Shown here: one piece after another, positions 45,196-53,894 of the stretch | Layout: each line of letters opens with the position of its first letter | Numbering within the stretch: the first letter of the stretch is position 1 | Assembly: GCA_964541525.1 (NCBI GenBank) | Contig: CAZIQF010000006.1 | Location: 1-64,000 of the forward strand | Direction: 5' to 3' | Length of the DNA stretch: 64,000 nucleotides | Source: UBA1737 sp964541525 | GTDB taxonomy: Bacteria > Bacillota_I > Bacilli_A > ML615J-28 > CAG-313 | Program-made: the position numbers and the translations under genes | Notes under the pieces: generated by a model | Databases searched by the model: none | Seen by the model: only the letters and a program-made list of their open reading frames with translations | Told to the model about the DNA's origin: nothing

Positions 45196-46065
45196 ATGAA
45201 AAAAACAACGATTGCTTTGATGTATGATTTTGATAAAACATTATCTTATAAAGATCAACAAGAATATACGTTTATTCCAAGCCTTGGAATGGATGCAAAA
45301 ACATTTTGGGGTGAAGCAGATCGTATTTCTCGTGAAAATAATATGGATCGTATTCTTGCATATATGTTCTTAATGATTAAACAAGCAAGAAAAAATGATG
45401 TTCCAATTACCAAAGAAGCTTTTTTCGAATTAGGGAAAGACGTTATTTTATTACCTGGGGTTAAGACTTGGTTTAAAAGAATTAATGACTATGGTAAAGC
45501 CAAAGGAATTAAAATTGAACATTATATTTTATCTTCGGGTTTAAAAGAAATTATGGAAGGAACACCTATTGCGAAATATTTTAAGCGAATTTATGCTTGT
45601 GAGTTCCATTATAATACTAATGGTAATGCTGATTGGCCAAGTCAAGTTGTTAATTACACAACTAAAACTCAATTTATTTTTAGAATTTCTAAGGGTGCAT
45701 TAGATCTATATGATGATTCAGCAGTTAATTCTTATATGTCACCGACAAGAAGGAGTGTTCCTTATCAAAATATGATTTATATTGGTGATGGAATGACTGA
45801 TGTTCCTTGTATGAAATTAGTAAGGGAACGCGGTGGTGAATCAATTGCTTTATATCATGGTAAAAATAAAGATCGTGTTCAAAAATTATTATTAGAAAAT
45901 CGCGTTGGCTATGTTTGTCCGGCTAATTATTCAAAAGGTAGTGAATTAGAAGTTTTGATTAAAAAAGTTATTGATAAGATGGTTATTGCTGATGCACTTG
46001 CAAAAGAGCATGAAATAGAATTTGAAGAAGCTAAACAAGGACAAAACAGTAAAGAAGGTGAATAA
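45196..46065 (+). CDS. HAD-superfamily phosphatase-like protein
   Basis: 289 residues. HAD motif I is MYDFDKTLSY (nucleophilic Asp and general acid), motif II is ILSSG, and motif IV is IYIGDGMTDVPCMK. Helices between motif I and II form the cap. The active site is complete, so phosphatase activity is likely; the substrate cannot be inferred. The C-terminal 25 residues are acidic and glutamate-rich. GGAGAG lies before the ATG. Cotranscription with the HTH-membrane gene (22-base gap) and the next gene (2-base gap) is likely. Confidence 0.85.
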   Translation: MKKTTIALMYDFDKTLSYKDQQEYTFIPSLGMDAKTFWGEADRISRENNMDRILAYMFLMIKQARKNDVPITKEAFFELGKDVILLPGVKTWFKRINDYGKAKGIKIEHYILSSGLKEIMEGTPIAKYFKRIYACEFHYNTNGNADWPSQVVNYTTKTQFIFRISKGALDLYDDSAVNSYMSPTRRSVPYQNMIYIGDGMTDVPCMKLVRERGGESIALYHGKNKDRVQKLLLENRVGYVCPANYSKGSELEVLIKKVIDKMVIADALAKEHEIEFEEAKQGQNSKEGE

Positions 46066-46067
46066 TA

Positions 46068-46394
46068 ATGAACAATCAAAAAATATTTACCGGTGTTTTA
46101 ATTGGATATTTAGTTAGTCTAGTTGGATTAATGTTAACAATTTTAATTTGTGCCTTTTTAAAAGTAAAGATTTTAGGTATTTTGATTATCATTTTTATGC
46201 TACTTGTCGTTATTGGTTATGTTTTAATCACGATCTTAAAGACGACTTTATTTAGGTACGAATGTAGCGTTTGTCATCATACTAAAAAGATGAGTTTTGG
46301 CGAAAGTTTATTTGCTGCACGTAGTGATGATGCAAGATTACTTAAATGTCCATATTGTCATGCTGATACTTATATGGAACGAGTTTGTAAATAA
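46068..46394 (+). CDS. small membrane protein with zinc-ribbon tail
   Basis: 108 residues. Two membrane helices (about 9-30 and 34-60) precede a C-terminal zinc ribbon: ECSVCHH at about 65-71 and KCPYCHADTY at about 94-103, giving four cysteines as CxxC...CxxC. Such small membrane proteins often sit in regulatory or proteolysis complexes, but no function is known here. The stop overlaps the next start (TAATG). Confidence 0.75.
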   Translation: MNNQKIFTGVLIGYLVSLVGLMLTILICAFLKVKILGILIIIFMLLVVIGYVLITILKTTLFRYECSVCHHTKKMSFGESLFAARSDDARLLKCPYCHADTYMERVCK

Positions 46395-47143
46395 TGAATT
46401 TAGATTATGAAAATCAGTGTTTAGAAAAAGCAATTGTTAGTGCTTTAGAAGAACAATCTAAAATGACAATAGGTGTTCAAAGTGAACATACATTGCATCG
46501 GGTGTTGAAGTTTTATTTAAGTGATAATTTACAAAATCATGAAGTTTTAATCAATAAAATGTATGCTGATGTGGTAATTGATCAGCATATTTATGAAGTT
46601 CAGACTAAAAATTTTAATCTTTTACGAAATAAGTTAGAACGTTTTTTACCGGATTATGATGTTACAATTGTATATCCGATTGCGTTAAATAAAATGATTT
46701 ATTTGTTCAATGATAATGGTGAACTAATTAAAGAATTTAAAAGTCCTAAACATTCAAAACTATTTGATGTAATGTTAGAATTATATAAAATTAAAACCTT
46801 CTTAACTAATAAACACTTACATCTTAAAATTATAATCTTAGATCTTGATGAGCATCGCTTAGAAAAAGCTAAAACTTATAGAAGTAGAAAAGGATTTGAA
46901 AGAATAAATCAAATTCCAAGAAAGATTCATCAAGTATATGATTTTCAATCACTACTTGACTTTAAAAATGAATTGTTAAAATATGATTTACCAACACAAT
47001 TTGATTCTAAACTTTTTTCGAAAAAATGTCGAATTAATATTAAAGGAGCTAGAATTGCGTTAAATGTTCTTGCTTATTTAGAAGTTGTAGAAATTGTTGG
47101 TAAAAAGGGAAATAGTTATATCTATCAAATAAAACTAAAATGA
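46394..47143 (+). CDS. possible restriction-fold (PD-(D/E)xK-like) protein with C-terminal winged helix
   Basis: 249 residues. In the first half MYADVVIDQHIYEVQTKNF (about 56-74) has an Asp, then a Glu-x-Gln-Thr-Lys core resembling the D...ExK/Q active site of restriction-type nucleases. HTLHRVLKFYLSD precedes it and DVTIVYPIALNK follows as the next strand. The C-terminal 70 residues look like a winged helix (INIKGARIALNVLAYLEVV). I have seen similar proteins annotated only as hypothetical. Nuclease activity and target are unproven. No methylase is nearby, so a restriction-modification role is unlikely. Confidence 0.5.
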   Translation: MNLDYENQCLEKAIVSALEEQSKMTIGVQSEHTLHRVLKFYLSDNLQNHEVLINKMYADVVIDQHIYEVQTKNFNLLRNKLERFLPDYDVTIVYPIALNKMIYLFNDNGELIKEFKSPKHSKLFDVMLELYKIKTFLTNKHLHLKIIILDLDEHRLEKAKTYRSRKGFERINQIPRKIHQVYDFQSLLDFKNELLKYDLPTQFDSKLFSKKCRINIKGARIALNVLAYLEVVEIVGKKGNSYIYQIKLK

Positions 47144-47166
47144 ACAAGTATCGTTTTAGTTTTTTA
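47131..47166 (+). terminator. intrinsic terminator
   Basis: 10-bp stem AAAACTAAAA / TTTTAGTTTT with T run; overlaps the end of the preceding gene. Confidence 0.75.
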
Positions 47167-47175
47167 TTTTTGTCA

Positions 47176-47207
47176 TAAAAAAAACTACATTATTAAAAAT
47201 AATGTAG
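47176..47207 (-). terminator. intrinsic terminator for the TSCPD gene
   Basis: On the minus strand: stem CTACATTATT / AATAATGTAG, followed by a long U run (A run at 47176-47184 on the plus strand). Confidence 0.8.
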
Positions 47208-47218
47208 TAGGATTGTTA

Positions 47219-47479
47219 TTATTTATTTTCTTCAATAGCTTGAATTAAAGCTTTTGATAACTGATCGGCACAACTTGTTGGTCGAGGCCCACAAGTATTA
47301 CCATTTAGTATGTTATATATTTCTTTTGCATCTTTACCTTCAATTAGTTTAGAAATAGCTCTTAAATTTCCAGAACATCCTCCTAGGAAACCAACATTAT
47401 GAATTTTATTGTTTTCATCTATATCAAAACTAATCAATCTTGTGCAAACACCAGTTGGTGTGTATTCAATATGTTTCAT
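47219..47479 (-). CDS. TSCPD-domain protein (TIGR03905 type)
   Basis: 86 residues. The name-giving TSCAD/TSCPD motif is PTSCADQLSKAL near the C-terminus, with three further cysteines at GVCTRL, GGCSGN and NTCGPR. The same domain forms the C-terminal part of B12-dependent ribonucleotide reductases. As a stand-alone protein its role is unknown; the four cysteines suggest metal binding. AGGAGG precedes the ATG. Confidence 0.88.
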   Translation of the reverse strand: MKHIEYTPTGVCTRLISFDIDENNKIHNVGFLGGCSGNLRAISKLIEGKDAKEIYNILNGNTCGPRPTSCADQLSKALIQAIEENK

Positions 47480-47643
47480 ATGATTCCTCCTATATTAAAA
47501 TTATACTAAAAAATGACTGGTTTTGCCATATCTTTGCTTAAAGAACAAAATGATTTTTTTAAAAATCTACTTAGTGATTAAACTTTAGTTTTATAAGAAG
47601 CATTTTATATTGTTACTCGCGATATGGAATTTTCCTATAAATA

Positions 47644-47675
47644 AAAAAGTTCTTAAATTGCTTAAGAACTTTTTT
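47644..47675. terminator. bidirectional terminator after the SASP gene
   Basis: 13-bp stem AAAAAGTTCTTAA / TTAAGAACTTTTT with 5-base loop, ending the minus-strand SASP transcript. Confidence 0.82.
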
Positions 47676-47694
47676 AATAATTATCAGTCGTTAA

Positions 47695-47904
47695 TTATTT
47701 AGTGTTAGTGTTTAATTGACTTTGAGCCATTGAAACTAGACGACGAGTGATTTCGCCACCAACACTACCATTTTGACGTGCTGTTGCGTTAGGGCCTAAA
47801 TTAACACCTAATTCATTAGCGATTTCATATTTCATTTGTGAAACAGCATTTTCAGCACCAGGTACAACTAATTTTTGTTTTCCTGTATAAGATGAGTTAT
47901 TCAT
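47695..47904 (-). CDS. alpha/beta-type small acid-soluble spore protein
   Basis: 69 residues from ATG 47904; AGGAGGTG lies 6-7 bases upstream, and the upstream in-frame GTG falls inside this site. It coats spore DNA and protects it from UV and heat. Signature: KYEIANELGVNLGPNATARQ and the highly conserved NGSVGGEITRRLVSMA. The cleavage region for the germination protease GPR lies at about YEIA-NELG. Such genes are read only in the forespore; a SigG-like promoter lies just upstream. Confidence 0.95.
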   Translation of the reverse strand: MNNSSYTGKQKLVVPGAENAVSQMKYEIANELGVNLGPNATARQNGSVGGEITRRLVSMAQSQLNTNTK

Positions 47905-47925
47905 GATTTTCACCTCCTGTAAAAA

Positions 47926-47954
47926 TAGTATGTACCAAAATTATTGATTTAATC
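47926..47954 (-). promoter_or_regulatory. SigG-like promoter of the SASP gene
   Basis: On the minus strand: GATTA (plus 47950-47954), 17-base spacer, CATACTA (plus 47926-47932). The -10 fits the CATnHTA consensus exactly and the -35 fits GHATR with one mismatch. The leader is only about 15 bases. Confidence 0.5.
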
Positions 47955-47979
47955 ATTATTAATCATACCAATTTATGGA

Positions 47980-49200
47980 TTAGAAAATCTCATCTTCATT
48001 TGAATTAAAAATGTCTAAATGTTGATTTGATTTAATTACATATTTTGTGGTATTTTGAATAGCTTCATCTATTAATGTTTGATAATCAAATTTTTCCTCT
48101 TCTTGTCTGGCTTTAATGTTTAATGGCTTGATTTGAGGATGCTTTGGAACAAAGACAGTACAACAATCTTCATATGGTCTAATGGAAATATCATAGGTAT
48201 TAATTGCTTCAGCAATTTTAATGATTTCACTTTTATCAAAAGTTGCAAGAGGCCTAATGACAGGAATATTTACTACTTCCGAAATTGTTGCGATGCTTTC
48301 TAGTGTTTGACTGGCAACTTGTCCGATATTTTCACCATTAACAATTGCCAGTGATTTTGTTTTTAGAGCTAACTTTTCACCGATTCGATACATCATTCTT
48401 CGCATAATCGTGATTCCATAGTCTTCTCTACAATGCTCATAGATGGCAGCTTGAATTTTGGTGAATGGAACAATATGTAAGTTGATACTTTGATATTCAG
48501 TATAACAAGTCAGTTTTTCTAATAGATCAATTACTTTTTGAACAGCTAAATCAGATGTATAAGGTGGTGAAGCATAATGAACAGCTTCAATTGTCATTCC
48601 TTTTTTAAGGGTTAAGTATCCAGCAACAACACTATCGATGCCACCAGATACCATTAACATAACTTTACCTATTGATCCTGCAGGCATTCCACCCATTCCA
48701 TAATAGATTTTAGTAAAAATAAATGTTCCTTCATATCTAACATCTAAATGGATAGTGATTTCGGGGTTATGGACATCCGCAGTTAGTCCTTCGATTTTTT
48801 TGAATAAAAAGCGACTTACTTCCTTGGTTATTTCTAATGATGTCATTGGGAAGTTTTTATCACCACGATTAGTATCAACTTTAATTGTTTTTAATCCTGA
48901 TTGTAATTCTTGACTTAAAATTTCATAAGCATTTTGACAGATATCATCTAGATTAGAATTACATTTAGATACAACTGAAAATGAATAAATCCCTGGAATT
49001 TTTTGTAAAATTTCAACAATTTCAGCGGTATCTGTACCATTTAAAATGATATAAAAGCGAAGTCCTCGACTATCATATGCTAATTTTTCATAGTGACTTA
49101 AAGCTCGTTTAATGCTATTATTAATTCGATTAATAAACTGATTACGGTTGCTTTTTTTCAATGCAAGTTCTCCGTATCTAATTAAAATATGATCTTCCAT
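47980..49200 (-). CDS. thiI: tRNA 4-thiouridine synthase ThiI
   Basis: 406 residues. An N-terminal ferredoxin-like region and THUMP domain (about 1-165) precede a PP-loop ATPase domain with VMLMVSGGIDSVVAGY at about 184-199. A conserved C-terminal YEDCCTVFVPKHP contains the cysteine that cycles sulfur. There is no rhodanese domain, as in Bacillus ThiI; a dedicated cysteine desulfurase supplies sulfur instead. That desulfurase gene is directly upstream (2-base gap), so both form one operon. It thiolates U8 of tRNA; a separate role in thiamine synthesis is not implied by this form. Confidence 0.95.
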   Translation of the reverse strand: MEDHILIRYGELALKKSNRNQFINRINNSIKRALSHYEKLAYDSRGLRFYIILNGTDTAEIVEILQKIPGIYSFSVVSKCNSNLDDICQNAYEILSQELQSGLKTIKVDTNRGDKNFPMTSLEITKEVSRFLFKKIEGLTADVHNPEITIHLDVRYEGTFIFTKIYYGMGGMPAGSIGKVMLMVSGGIDSVVAGYLTLKKGMTIEAVHYASPPYTSDLAVQKVIDLLEKLTCYTEYQSINLHIVPFTKIQAAIYEHCREDYGITIMRRMMYRIGEKLALKTKSLAIVNGENIGQVASQTLESIATISEVVNIPVIRPLATFDKSEIIKIAEAINTYDISIRPYEDCCTVFVPKHPQIKPLNIKARQEEEKFDYQTLIDEAIQNTTKYVIKSNQHLDIFNSNEDEIF

Positions 49201-49202
49201 AA

Positions 49203-50321
49203 TTATTTGGTTCCTATCTCTTTAATTTTTGTGATTAGTAAATCTAATTCTTCAAAAGTTGTTTCATCACTTAAGCTAATTCTGATGGTGTTAATCGGTA
49301 AGTTTTGATCTTTTAAAGTATAGATTAAAGTATTTTCTTGTTCTTTGGCTTTTGAATTGCATGCTGAACCAGTTCCAACGATAATTCCATTATTTTCTAA
49401 AAAGTGAAGAACTGTTTCTCCTTTAATTTGCTTAAATGTAATGCTTAAAATATATGGTGATTGATGTTTGTTTATATTGAGAATTAGATATAATTCGTTT
49501 TTTAATGCGTTAACTAAATATTCATATTTTTGACATACATTTAGATATTTTTCTTGTATATCCACACTAGCAAGATTAATTGCTTTGGCCATTACCACAG
49601 CACCGGCTAAATCAACCGTACCAGGCCTTATTCCATTTTGTTGATGTCCTCCCTGCATGAAACATAAATTAATTCTTTCATTATAGATAAGGGCACCTGT
49701 TCCTTTTAGACCATTTAATTTATGACCACTTAAAGTGATTAAATCAAGGTCATTAAAGGCAAAATCAGGCACAATTTTACCAAAACCTTGAACCGCGTCG
49801 ACATGGAGCTTACATCTAGGATATTTTTTAACAATATTAATAATCTCTTTAATCGGAAAAACGGCTCCTGTAATATTATTAATCCACATAATTGAGACTA
49901 AAATGGTTTCATTAGTTAAAGCCTTAGCTAAAGCATTAAGGTCTAAATTTCCATGATCATCATAGCTCAAATAGGTTACTTTAAATCCTCGCTTTTCTAA
50001 ATCTTTGAAAACTTTTAATACCGATGCATGTTCAAATACAGTAGTTATAATCTGTTTTGGATTACTGAAGTAAGGATGGCATACACCATAAATCGCCGTA
50101 TTATTTGCTTCGGTCGCTCCAGATGTAAATAACACTTTTTTATGATTAACTTTTAGAGTATCACAAATGACATTGACCGATTTTTGAAGTAGGTTATTAC
50201 CTTTAACTCCTAAAGCATAGAGACTTTCGGTATTATACCAATATTCATTGGTAATTTTTTGATGTAATTTTACTAAATCATCTTTTGGTTTAGTAGTTGC
50301 AGTATAATCAAAATAAATCAT
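49203..50321 (-). CDS. cysteine desulfurase (NifS/IscS family, ThiI partner)
   Basis: 372 residues, PLP fold type I. The N-terminus is YFDYTATTKPKDD. The PLP-binding lysine lies in LSGHKLNGLKGTGAL at about 202-216, the histidine motif is FEHASVLK, and the sulfur-carrying cysteine loop is GTGSACNSK near residue 324. It removes sulfur from L-cysteine and passes it to ThiI (the Bacillus partner is NifZ). Operon with thiI: stop and start are 2 bases apart. Ribosome site is weak (AGAGAG). Confidence 0.93.
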   Translation of the reverse strand: MIYFDYTATTKPKDDLVKLHQKITNEYWYNTESLYALGVKGNNLLQKSVNVICDTLKVNHKKVLFTSGATEANNTAIYGVCHPYFSNPKQIITTVFEHASVLKVFKDLEKRGFKVTYLSYDDHGNLDLNALAKALTNETILVSIMWINNITGAVFPIKEIINIVKKYPRCKLHVDAVQGFGKIVPDFAFNDLDLITLSGHKLNGLKGTGALIYNERINLCFMQGGHQQNGIRPGTVDLAGAVVMAKAINLASVDIQEKYLNVCQKYEYLVNALKNELYLILNINKHQSPYILSITFKQIKGETVLHFLENNGIIVGTGSACNSKAKEQENTLIYTLKDQNLPINTIRISLSDETTFEELDLLITKIKEIGTK

Positions 50322-50410
50322 AATTTAGCTCTCTTTTTTTTATTTTTTGATTGTATTATATCACAAATTTAATAAAACAACAAGATGAAAGATTTTTATA
50401 ATACTATTAT

Positions 50411-50439
50411 TTGAAAAAATTCAATGATTATGTTATAAT
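50411..50439 (+). promoter_or_regulatory. consensus promoter
   Basis: TTGAAA (50411-50416), 17-base spacer, TATAAT (50434-50439) with TG just before. It lies inside the frame extension of the next gene and rules out a TTG start at 50411. Confidence 0.78.
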
Positions 50440-50461
50440 TTTAACAAGAGGTGAAAATAAT

Positions 50462-51193
50462 ATGAGTGATTATGAATTTAAAATTCCAGAAAATTACGAT
50501 GAAGCATATAAACTAAAACAAGAACTTCTAGAAAAAATTAATGCTTATAATACAGCATTATTTAATGGTGAAGAACTTCCATATAGTGATGAAGAAATTG
50601 ATATGCTTCAAGAAGAATATCAAATCTTAAATGATCATTTAGCTCTTTCTCAAGAAGAAAAAATGATGAAATTAACAGAAAACGATAAAGTTGTCAAAGA
50701 AGATGGAACGGTTGAAGTAAAAGAAACCATTTGGGATAAAATTCATTGGGTCGTTTATCTATATGGATTTATTTCTACTATTTTTGCATGTGGAATCTTA
50801 ACAAAGCCAATCGGTAATACCTCAATGAATGGTTTTATGAATAGTTGTTTCGAAAAAGCCTATAATGAAGGGGTTGGGATGTATGATTTTGCGAAGAGCG
50901 AATATATGATGGGGGGATTTGAATTTTATTTTAAATTTATTTTATCATATCTTTGGTTTCCGCTTTTAATCATTATATTATCAACTGTGATTTACTTGAT
51001 TTTTAGAAAGAAAAATGATGTTAATGCTAAAGTTACAAAATGGTTGTTAATTGTTCATATTGGTTTAACTGTCATTAGTCTAGCACTTATTATGATTTTA
51101 GGTGAATTTAAAACTTGGAAAGAGTTCTTTGAACAACTAGATTATCAATATGCTATTTATTATTATCGTTTGGAATACTATGGTGGATACTAA
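50462..51193 (+). CDS. membrane protein with soluble N-terminal half, unknown
   Basis: 243 residues from ATG 50462 (AAGAGGTG upstream). An acidic, coiled-coil-like N-terminal region (about 1-80) contains LLEKINAYNTALFNGEELPY. Three hydrophobic segments (about 96-113, 158-180 and 195-215) follow, and a tyrosine-rich C-terminus. No family recognised. Followed 5 bases later by an RNA methyltransferase gene, so both are probably cotranscribed. Confidence 0.65.
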   Translation: MSDYEFKIPENYDEAYKLKQELLEKINAYNTALFNGEELPYSDEEIDMLQEEYQILNDHLALSQEEKMMKLTENDKVVKEDGTVEVKETIWDKIHWVVYLYGFISTIFACGILTKPIGNTSMNGFMNSCFEKAYNEGVGMYDFAKSEYMMGGFEFYFKFILSYLWFPLLIIILSTVIYLIFRKKNDVNAKVTKWLLIVHIGLTVISLALIMILGEFKTWKEFFEQLDYQYAIYYYRLEYYGGY

Positions 51194-51198
51194 TTATT

Positions 51199-51954
51199 AT
51201 GAAAATTATTAGTTCACTTAACAATACCTTGATTACGAGTTTAGTCGGATTAAAAGATAAAGCGAAACGCTTAGAAACATCAATGTTTTTAGTTGAGGGT
51301 TATCATTTAGTTGAAGAAGCATCAAAGCTTTCACTTTTAGAAATGATATTATCAACTGATGAAGTGGCTCTAAAACGTTTTAATGCGAAAGAGGCATATT
51401 TAGTAAATGATGCGATTATTAAAAAGTTATCAACAACTAAAACACCACAAAATATTATTGGTGTGGTTAAAATGCCAAGTCTAGATAGTTTAAATAATCT
51501 AATTACTAAAAATAATTTAAAAGTTGTGATTCTTGATGATGTTAGTGATCCAGGTAATCTAGGAACAATTATTCGAACGACGGCTGCACTCGGATATGAT
51601 GCAGTAGTAGCAAGTTTAAATACGGTTGATTATTATAATGAAAAAGTGATTAGAGCATCTCAAGGTGCGATTTTTCGAGTTAAACTTTTAAAACAAAATT
51701 TAGCAGAAGTTATCAAAGAATTAAAAAATAGTGGGGTTAAAATCTTTGGTACAAGTTTAAAACAAGCAATAAAGATAGACCAAGTTAATCATGAAAATCG
51801 CTTTGGTGTTGTCTTTGGTAATGAAGCTCATGGTGTTAGTGATGAAATATTAGCCCTTACTGATTGTAATTTAGTAATTCCAATGCATAATGATGTTGAA
51901 AGTCTTAATGTTGGGATTGCATCAGCAATTGTTATGTGGGAATTAAATCAATAA
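51199..51954 (+). CDS. SpoU/TrmH-family RNA 2'-O-methyltransferase
   Basis: 251 residues. An N-terminal substrate-binding domain (about 1-95) is followed by the SPOUT domain with trefoil knot. Its three motifs are complete: DPGNLGTIIRTTAALGYDAV, VFGNEAHGVS, and IPMHNDVESLNVGIASAIVM. Closest in layout to the YsgA/RlmB group. It methylates ribose in rRNA or tRNA, but the exact nucleotide cannot be read. A strong terminator, shared with the convergent kinase gene, follows. Confidence 0.9.
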   Translation: MKIISSLNNTLITSLVGLKDKAKRLETSMFLVEGYHLVEEASKLSLLEMILSTDEVALKRFNAKEAYLVNDAIIKKLSTTKTPQNIIGVVKMPSLDSLNNLITKNNLKVVILDDVSDPGNLGTIIRTTAALGYDAVVASLNTVDYYNEKVIRASQGAIFRVKLLKQNLAEVIKELKNSGVKIFGTSLKQAIKIDQVNHENRFGVVFGNEAHGVSDEILALTDCNLVIPMHNDVESLNVGIASAIVMWELNQ

Positions 51955-51956
51955 AA

Positions 51957-52012
51957 AACCTATAACTAAATTGAACTGATTATGGTTCATTATTAGTTAT
52001 AGGTTATTTTTA
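51957..52012. terminator. bidirectional terminator between convergent genes
   Basis: 13-bp stem AACCTATAACTAA (51957-51969) with TTAGTTATAGGTT (51993-52005), inner GAAC/GTTC pairing, T run on the plus side and A run on the other. Confidence 0.85.
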
Positions 52013-53671
52013 TACTTTAAAACACGAACCGCCAATAAATTCACGAATTAGTGAGTTACATGGAATCGCACTTTCATCAGGGATATCTTTAAAATATTTT
52101 AAGTATTTAATTAATCGATTGGCAATAACATATTCTTTTGATGTTTTAGGAATCTTTAATAATTCCGGTAATGCATATTTTTTAAAGACACATAGTTCAT
52201 AAGAAAGTTCACTATTAAAAACAAAATTAGCTCCTTCTTGATTTGGATAAATCCATTTAAATTCACCATTACGAACACTTTGCCACATTGAAATTGTTTC
52301 TTCTGCTGGGCAATTTCTAAACTTCATATCGCGAACAATTCTGCGAATTAATCTTAAATCAGTTGTTGATAACGGTGAGTGATCATCGATATTGATTTGC
52401 ATTTGTGGTGCAATATATACTTTATATTTTTGGTGTTTAGGAATTGATGATGTTAATTTTTCATTTAACGCATGAATTCCTTCAATCATAATTGGTGTTA
52501 AGTCATTAATCTTAAGCGTTTTACCAATCTCTCTTTGACCTGTTTTAAAATTATATTTAGGTAGGGTCACTTCTTCACCGTTGATTAAATCAAATAGATT
52601 TTTATTGAAAAGTTCAATATCCAAACAGTTAATATGTTCTAAATCACATTCACTGATATCTTTAACTCCTTGAATTTTGGCGATTTCTGGTTTTGATAGA
52701 TAATAATCATCCATTGAAATCATAATTGGATTAATACCTCTGGACATTAATTCAATTCTTAAACGATTACAAAATGTTGTTTTTCCCGAAGAAGATGGTC
52801 CAGCAATACAAATTAGTCTAATATCTTCAATTTCTTTTTTAATATTTAATCCTAATTCTGCTAACATATTAGTATGTTTTGTTTCACAAGTTTGAATGAA
52901 ATCCGTAATATTTTCTTCTTCAATTTTATGGTTAATCCCAACAATTGATGATGTATTGGTTAATTCACCCCATGTACTAGCTTGTTTTAGGGTTCTACCA
53001 TATGTTGGTTCTTCCTGAAAATTAGGAATTTGGGCATTTAATTCATATCTAGGATATTGAATAATTAATCCGGGACTATATGGGCGAATAATGTAATTTT
53101 TAAGCAGTGAAGTATTAGGCAACATATAACAATACATATAGTCATAATACTCTCCACACCGATAAAGATGGACAATTTTGTCGGGACGATATTTTAAGAT
53201 ATTAACTTTATCATCATGCTTTAATTTCTTGTAAATTTCAATTGCTTCTTTAACTGTTAATGTAACGCGCTCAATTGGCAGAGCAGAAGCGATAATACGT
53301 TTTACTTCAGCAATTACTTGTTCTGTATAATGGCTCATTTTTTCATCTTTATTTAAGATATAGCAGAAGATTGAACGACTAACATTATAACTAAACTTAA
53401 TGTCTAAATCAGGATATAAATTATAAAATGCCATTGAAATAACATATCTTAAAGTTGCTTCATAGGCACGCCCAGCTTCAATATGATTTAAACCATATAA
53501 AGTAATTGTGTCACCTTGATTTTCTTTATGTAAAGTAAAACTAAGCTCTTTAATTAAATTATTAACTTGACAAATTAAGTATTGATCTAATTCTTCTTTG
53601 GTTAGTAGTTCATAGACTTTTGTTCCTTCTTCAAAATTAACAATACGATTATTTAATTTTAACTGATACAT
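52010..53671 (-). CDS. nucleoside (uridine-type) kinase with N-terminal TGS/ThrRS-like domains
   Basis: 553 residues. The N-terminal 60 residues resemble a TGS domain and residues 60-200 the threonyl-tRNA-synthetase second additional domain. From about 280 a P-loop kinase of the uridine kinase/phosphoribulokinase group follows: Walker A IAGPSSSGKTT, then PIMISMDDYYLSK and PIMIEGIHALNE. This is an established architecture in Firmicutes and Thermotogae, annotated as nucleoside kinase; its substrate is not certain. AAGGAGG precedes the ATG. Confidence 0.88.
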   Translation of the reverse strand: MYQLKLNNRIVNFEEGTKVYELLTKEELDQYLICQVNNLIKELSFTLHKENQGDTITLYGLNHIEAGRAYEATLRYVISMAFYNLYPDLDIKFSYNVSRSIFCYILNKDEKMSHYTEQVIAEVKRIIASALPIERVTLTVKEAIEIYKKLKHDDKVNILKYRPDKIVHLYRCGEYYDYMYCYMLPNTSLLKNYIIRPYSPGLIIQYPRYELNAQIPNFQEEPTYGRTLKQASTWGELTNTSSIVGINHKIEEENITDFIQTCETKHTNMLAELGLNIKKEIEDIRLICIAGPSSSGKTTFCNRLRIELMSRGINPIMISMDDYYLSKPEIAKIQGVKDISECDLEHINCLDIELFNKNLFDLINGEEVTLPKYNFKTGQREIGKTLKINDLTPIMIEGIHALNEKLTSSIPKHQKYKVYIAPQMQINIDDHSPLSTTDLRLIRRIVRDMKFRNCPAEETISMWQSVRNGEFKWIYPNQEGANFVFNSELSYELCVFKKYALPELLKIPKTSKEYVIANRLIKYLKYFKDIPDESAIPCNSLIREFIGGSCFKV

Positions 53672-53789
53672 TTTTTACCTCCTTTTTATTTTTTCGTTTC
53701 TAGTATATAGTATTTTACCAAAAAAAATGCTGAATTAAAAGTAAAAGTATAATTTTTTTATTGAAACAGATAAAAAAGTGATATCTTAC

Positions 53790-53818
53790 TTGACTTTTTT
53801 GTTTGTTTATGGTAATAT
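53790..53818 (+). promoter_or_regulatory. promoter of the rimP-nusA-infB operon
   Basis: TTGACT (53790-53795), 17-base spacer, TAATAT (53813-53818). A leader of about 70 bases with a strong hairpin follows. Confidence 0.7.
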
Positions 53819-53839
53819 ACTTATAGCAATCAATATTAA

Positions 53840-53875
53840 ACAAGGTGAGCTATTTAAAAAGGCTCACCCTTTGTT
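53840..53875 (+). promoter_or_regulatory. rimP-leader-like hairpin
   Basis: Stem ACAA-GGTGAGC (53840-53850) with GCTCACC-C-TTTGT (53862-53875), 11-base loop. Position and shape correspond to the rimP (ylxS) leader known before this operon in Firmicutes. There is no real U run after the stem, so a plain transcription terminator is unlikely; regulation by an RNA-binding factor is possible. The identification is by position and not confirmed. Confidence 0.5.
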
Positions 53876-53894
53876 ATGAAAGGTGGAAAGGATA

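Noticed and set aside
50411..50461. TTG start of the membrane protein at 50411
   Set aside because: The stretch is a consensus promoter (TTGAAA-N17-TATAAT).
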